Source: Nostoc sp. T09
GTDB taxonomy: Bacteria > Cyanobacteriota > Cyanobacteriia > Cyanobacteriales > Nostocaceae
Reading direction: 5' to 3'
Assembly: GCF_002154695.1 (NCBI RefSeq)
Contig: NZ_MTAV01000073.1
Span: 1 to 35,928 of the forward strand
Length of the DNA: 35,928 nucleotides
Positions 32,772 to 35,928 of the stretch are shown here, in pieces (position 1 is the first letter of the stretch; the number at the start of each line of letters is the position of its first letter). The notes beneath the pieces are model-generated. The model made no database searches. It had not been told where the DNA came from and saw nothing but the letters and a program-made list of their open reading frames with translations. Both the position numbers and the translations under genes were made by a program.

Positions 32772-34997
32772 TTAGCGAATGCTGGTTGAAGAACTTCCAT
32801 TGAGATGAAAACTGGCAGGATTTTTGGCAAAACCATTTACTGATAAATCAACACCACCGAGAAAGTCTAAATGCTCACCAGGTTGATGAGATAGAGCTTC
32901 TGGAGAACCTTGAATTTTTAATTGTCCTTGCTCTAGCATGACAATCCAATCGGCTTGCTGGATGACTTTGGGGCGGTGGCTAATCAAAATTGTGGTTTGA
33001 CCTTGGCGGTGAGTAAGCAACTGGTTTAAAACTTGAGCTTCACTAACTGGATCGAGTGCGCCAGTAGATTCATCTAAAATCAACACTGGTGGGTTATTGA
33101 CAATGGCTCTCGCGATCGCTAATCTCTGCTTTTGACCACCAGAAAGATTAGCGCCAAATTCCCCTAAGACAGTTTGATATTTATCGGGGAGTTTGCTAAT
33201 AAACTCATCAGCCCCAGCAATCTCGCAAGCTTGCACAATCTGCTCAAAGCTAATATTCGGCGAACCTAAACGAAAGTTTTCCATAATCGACCGACTCCAA
33301 AAGTGTGCATCTTGGGGAACTAGCACCACTTGTTGTCGTAGACATTCTAAAGAAAGGTCTTCCAAGTTATAAATACTGAAGCGAATATTACCAGACTGAA
33401 GCTGATATAAACCTGCAATCAATTTAGCCAAAGTACTTTTACCGCAGCCAGATTTACCAATTAAGGCAATCACCTTACCGCCAGGGATAGTGATGGAGAA
33501 ATCTTGCAACAAGTCAACTCTGCCTGCATGATGAAAGTTGAGGTTGGTACAGGTGATGCCTGCGTTGCTTTTAATTGTCACCCAAGGCTTTTGACTGTTA
33601 TCTAAAGTTTCTGGAGTAGCTTCAATAACTTCCGTGAGGCGTTGAGTAGCGGTTTTGGCACGAGTGAATTCATCAACAAAGTCGATAGTAGTTTCAATAA
33701 AAGCGGTAAAGTTAGCATTCATACTATTAAATGCTAGTAACATCCCAATAGTTAATTCCTGATGAATCACCAGAGTACTGCCGAACCACAGCAAGGCAAT
33801 ACTACCGATGCTGGAAACTAAGTTTGAGAAGATACCGTTGATAATACTAATTTGAATAGTGCGGAAGGTAAAGTTAGCAAGGCGACTAAATCTAACTTGG
33901 AATTCTTCCCAGAATTGGGGAGCAGCCGCAGTAGTTTTTAGGGTAATCGCGCCTTTGAAAGTTTCGACCAAAACCCCTTGGTTTTCGGCTGATAAGACCA
34001 AAACACTGCGAATCTTTTGCTGTAGGGTGGGTAAGAAAGCCACTGTAGAGAGAGTCATTAAAAGAGCGATCGCACCAGCCAAAGCTGTGAGTTTTATACT
34101 GTAAAACAGCATGAAACCTAGGGAAACTAGGGCGATAAAAAGTTGGCTAGGTAAACTAACAACGGCTTGAGAAATTAACTGATTAATTTGTTGAATATCT
34201 TCTAGGCGACTAACAATTTCGCCACTGCGCCGAGATTCGTAATAACTTAAAGGTAAGCGTAAAATTTGCCGTCCAAATTCAAAAATTAGCCCTAGTTGCA
34301 GACGTTGAGCAAAGTGAGCGATCAGATTTGATTGCGCTAATCGCAGGCTACTGCTAACCAAGCGCATGATAATCACTGCAATAGCAACACTAGTTAGAAG
34401 TTGCATATCTCCGCGAACTAGCACATCATCAGTCAGGATTTGCAGCAAAAATGGAGAAGCGAGGGAGAGTAAACCTAGAACTGAGTTAAGCAACAAAGTT
34501 TGGACAACAATGGCGCGATATGGCCAGACACGCTTAAGGAAGCGCCCAAAACCGCCAATTTTATTTTTTTCATCTTCCTGAGAAAAAAAGCGGACTGGAT
34601 CTGGTTCGAGGAGAAGCATTACTCCATCTGTCCACGCTTCTAGGAGCCACTTTTTTTCTAGATAACGGATACCGACACCAGGGTCAGCAACAACGTATTT
34701 ATTGCCTCGCTTGCCATATAAAACCACCCAATGATAGCCTTTCCAGTGGATAATCGCTGGTAAAGGAATAGTTTTTTCGTTAAAAGCTTCCAGAGGTAGT
34801 TTAACTGCTCGTGCATTAAAACCAAGGCTCTCAGCGCCTCGCTTCAAGCCTAGTAATGTAGTTCCTTGTTGTCCAGTTCCTACACTTTCTCGAATGCGCT
34901 TAATAGTGAAATTTTTACCGTAATATTTGGCAATTGAAGCAAGACTTGCAGCACCACAGTCTTCTTCGCTGTGTTGTTTAACAATTTGGTATTTCAT
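32772..34997 (-). CDS. C39 peptidase-containing ABC exporter (PCAT) for double-glycine peptides
   Basis: This 741-residue protein has three modules. Residues 1-130 are a C39 cysteine peptidase with all catalytic residues: Q8, C14 (EEDCGAASLASI), H89 (GYHWVVLYG) and D105 (VVADPGVG). Residues 155-440 are the exporter membrane domain. Residues 475-710 are the ATPase with GKSGCGKSTLAKL, LSGGQKQRLAIARA, LILDESTGALDP and the ISHRPK switch. PCATs cut a leader after Gly-Gly and export the released peptide. Because the cysteine is intact this is not an RTX-type exporter, whose equivalent domain is inactive, so the two RTX proteins in the window are not its expected cargo. The adjacent precursor gene at 35182 is the natural substrate. 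Confidence 0.95.
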   Translation of the reverse strand: MKYQIVKQHSEEDCGAASLASIAKYYGKNFTIKRIRESVGTGQQGTTLLGLKRGAESLGFNARAVKLPLEAFNEKTIPLPAIIHWKGYHWVVLYGKRGNKYVVADPGVGIRYLEKKWLLEAWTDGVMLLLEPDPVRFFSQEDEKNKIGGFGRFLKRVWPYRAIVVQTLLLNSVLGLLSLASPFLLQILTDDVLVRGDMQLLTSVAIAVIIMRLVSSSLRLAQSNLIAHFAQRLQLGLIFEFGRQILRLPLSYYESRRSGEIVSRLEDIQQINQLISQAVVSLPSQLFIALVSLGFMLFYSIKLTALAGAIALLMTLSTVAFLPTLQQKIRSVLVLSAENQGVLVETFKGAITLKTTAAAPQFWEEFQVRFSRLANFTFRTIQISIINGIFSNLVSSIGSIALLWFGSTLVIHQELTIGMLLAFNSMNANFTAFIETTIDFVDEFTRAKTATQRLTEVIEATPETLDNSQKPWVTIKSNAGITCTNLNFHHAGRVDLLQDFSITIPGGKVIALIGKSGCGKSTLAKLIAGLYQLQSGNIRFSIYNLEDLSLECLRQQVVLVPQDAHFWSRSIMENFRLGSPNISFEQIVQACEIAGADEFISKLPDKYQTVLGEFGANLSGGQKQRLAIARAIVNNPPVLILDESTGALDPVSEAQVLNQLLTHRQGQTTILISHRPKVIQQADWIVMLEQGQLKIQGSPEALSHQPGEHLDFLGGVDLSVNGFAKNPASFHLNGSSSTSIR

Positions 34998-35134
34998 ATT
35001 GATTATCGATGCTTAATTTTATATTTAATTTTTATGATTAATATATCTTTTTTAATCAATATGCATTTAATAAAAGAGTAAAAGTTAAGGATTAAGAATT
35101 TTATATTTATCCTTACCTTTTACCCTGAATAGTC

Positions 35135-35153
35135 AAGTATTACGCTAATACTT
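35135..35153. other. Perfect hairpin between precursor and exporter genes
   Basis: AAGTATTA and TAATACTT form an 8-bp stem with a 3-nt loop, 29 bases after the precursor stop and 138 before the exporter start. It could partly end or protect the precursor transcript, so that precursor mRNA outnumbers exporter mRNA. There is no U-tract on the minus strand. Confidence 0.4.
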
Positions 35154-35181
35154 TTGTGGCTATGCCAATGAAAACATCTGA

Positions 35182-35370
35182 CTAGTTAGTAGTAGTAGTA
35201 GTGCAGGTTGTCATTTTGGGTTGGCCGTTGAGCCTATATGTAGTGGTACAAACCTGTGTTGAAGCACCGCCACTTATAGCTTCTAATTCAGACTCCTTTA
35301 GTTCATACGCTGAAATAACAGCCAATTCAGTATTGTTTTCTGCCAATTGTAAATGCTGTTCTTTAGACAT
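35182..35370 (-). CDS. Double-glycine leader peptide precursor with Thr/Cys-rich core
   Basis: The start is set at 35370 (MSKEQHLQLAEN), because GGAG lies eight bases upstream; a start at 35400 would add ten residues without an SD. The 62-residue peptide has a 35-residue leader with the classic ELxxxELxxIxGG pattern (ELKESELEAISGG), then a 27-residue core beginning ASTQVCTTTY. The core has two cysteines (core positions 6 and 21), nine or more threonines, and ends in five Thr and Asn. It lies just upstream of a C39 exporter and HlyD gene on the same strand, so it is very likely cleaved after G35 and exported. No lanthipeptide synthetase or other modifying enzyme is visible; the product may be a disulfide-bonded peptide, or be modified in trans. 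Its function (bacteriocin or signal) is unknown. Confidence 0.85.
   Translation of the reverse strand: MSKEQHLQLAENNTELAVISAYELKESELEAISGGASTQVCTTTYRLNGQPKMTTCTTTTTN
35188..35202 (-). repeat. (ACT)5 trinucleotide repeat at the end of the precursor gene
   Basis: Five perfect ACT codons encode the C-terminal Thr run. Strand slippage here would add or remove threonines without breaking the frame. Confidence 0.9.
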
Positions 35371-35928
35371 GATTTTTCTCCTTTGTTTACAGAAATTCAA
35401 AATATCTAGCAGTCATTTTTTTCAAAAGGGTAAGCCAATACGGCTAATTAACCCTAATTAATTGGGATAATGTAAGGTCTTTTAAAAGCCAGATTTTCAT
35501 CTGAACCACAGCTTGCTTATAGATTAGTCAGCGCTCAGTTTTAAGCCTGGATTAAGCCTTGGCAATGTGGTTAACAAAATTGAACTTAGCTCGCTTGCTT
35601 TACCTGTTTGGTTTTGAACCCTTTCATCAGAGTTAATGGGGTAGTGTTTTTTGATTTATGCACTTGTCTCCATGTACAAGCTGTTGTTTTAAAAAAAAAT
35701 AGCTACAACATTTGTCAGCGTTAGGTTATAGCTATTAATCTTTAATTCAAGAAAAGTTTACAAAGTGCGTTTGGATAGCAATCCTATCTGGATTGTGAAG
35801 GGATATTCACTCTTATACCAATTCACGAAAATCGTGATACATATAGATTTCGCGTAGGGGTTTAGCATTGCTCATACGTGTCAACTTAATGTGAAACCCT
35901 TTTGGTTGACAAGGTTTTGTCCTCATCC
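35371..35928. other. Promoter-side gap of the peptide cassette, with repeat at window edge
   Basis: No gene over 20 codons with a credible start was found. The sequence just upstream of the precursor is AT-rich and should hold its promoter, but I could not fix -10/-35 boxes. TCACGA/TCGTGA (35823-35837) is a small palindrome. The last 90 bases (from GTAGGGGTTTAGCATTGC at about 35854) look like multicopy Nostoc-type repeat or an insertion-element margin. Confidence 0.35.

Noticed and set aside
35839-35928. Possible insertion-sequence end at the right edge
   Set aside because: Only repeat-like DNA is visible and no transposase frame or inverted repeat pair falls in the window, so it is noted but not called an element.

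Overview
The window looks like chromosomal DNA of a filamentous, probably heterocyst-forming (Nostocales-type) cyanobacterium. The reasons are many copies of the cyanobacterial HIP1 octamer GCGATCGC, low-to-moderate GC, short interspersed palindromic and heptameric repeats of the Nostoc type, and typical gene families: WD40-TPR, hybrid histidine kinases, RTX proteins, a pheophorbide-oxygenase-like Rieske protein and an EgtB/EgtC pair. Genus-level placement is inference. No tRNA, rRNA, CRISPR array or complete transposase was seen.

Layout. 1-1351: 3' end of a WD40-TPR gene and a small membrane protein. 1689-2909 (-): exported serine beta-lactamase-fold protein. 3259-6992 (-): two overlapping histidine-kinase genes, a membrane-sensor hybrid kinase followed by a REC-kinase. 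7000-7780: repeat-rich gap. 7785-10634 (-): a large RTX protein carrying cupin and CHRD domains, and a MAPEG membrane protein. 10982-13502 (+): a likely antioxidant operon, msrB-egtC-egtB. 13499-14158 (-): a phosphoribosyltransferase whose stop overlaps that of egtB. 14937-16364 (+) and 17118-19073 (-): two convergent parallel beta-helix proteins, the second with RTX repeats, separated by about 750 bases dense in perfect inverted repeats. 19784-21642 (-): an ABC-2 exporter (permease, then ATPase). 21940-29159 (+): a membrane-anchored alpha/beta hydrolase, a small exported HExxH protein, a glycosidase-like/pepsin-like fusion, an arylsulfotransferase-like protein and a glutathione-transferase/phosphatase fusion. 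29412-30914 (-): a Rieske oxygenase with membrane tail. 31036-31137: a small non-autonomous element with a 10-bp target duplication. 31270-35370 (-): a peptide-secretion cassette.

The most system-like locus is at the right end. A 62-residue double-glycine precursor with a Thr/Cys-rich core (35182-35370) lies directly upstream of a C39-peptidase ABC exporter with an intact Cys-His-Asp triad (32772-34997) and an HlyD-type adaptor (31270-32751), all on the minus strand. This is a complete cut-and-export module for a small secreted peptide, and no modification enzyme is visible in the window. The second notable item is the protein at 24325-26553, where a GHL10-type glycosidase-like domain is fused to a two-lobed pepsin-like aspartic protease domain: two DTG motifs lie 181 residues apart, close to the spacing in pepsin.
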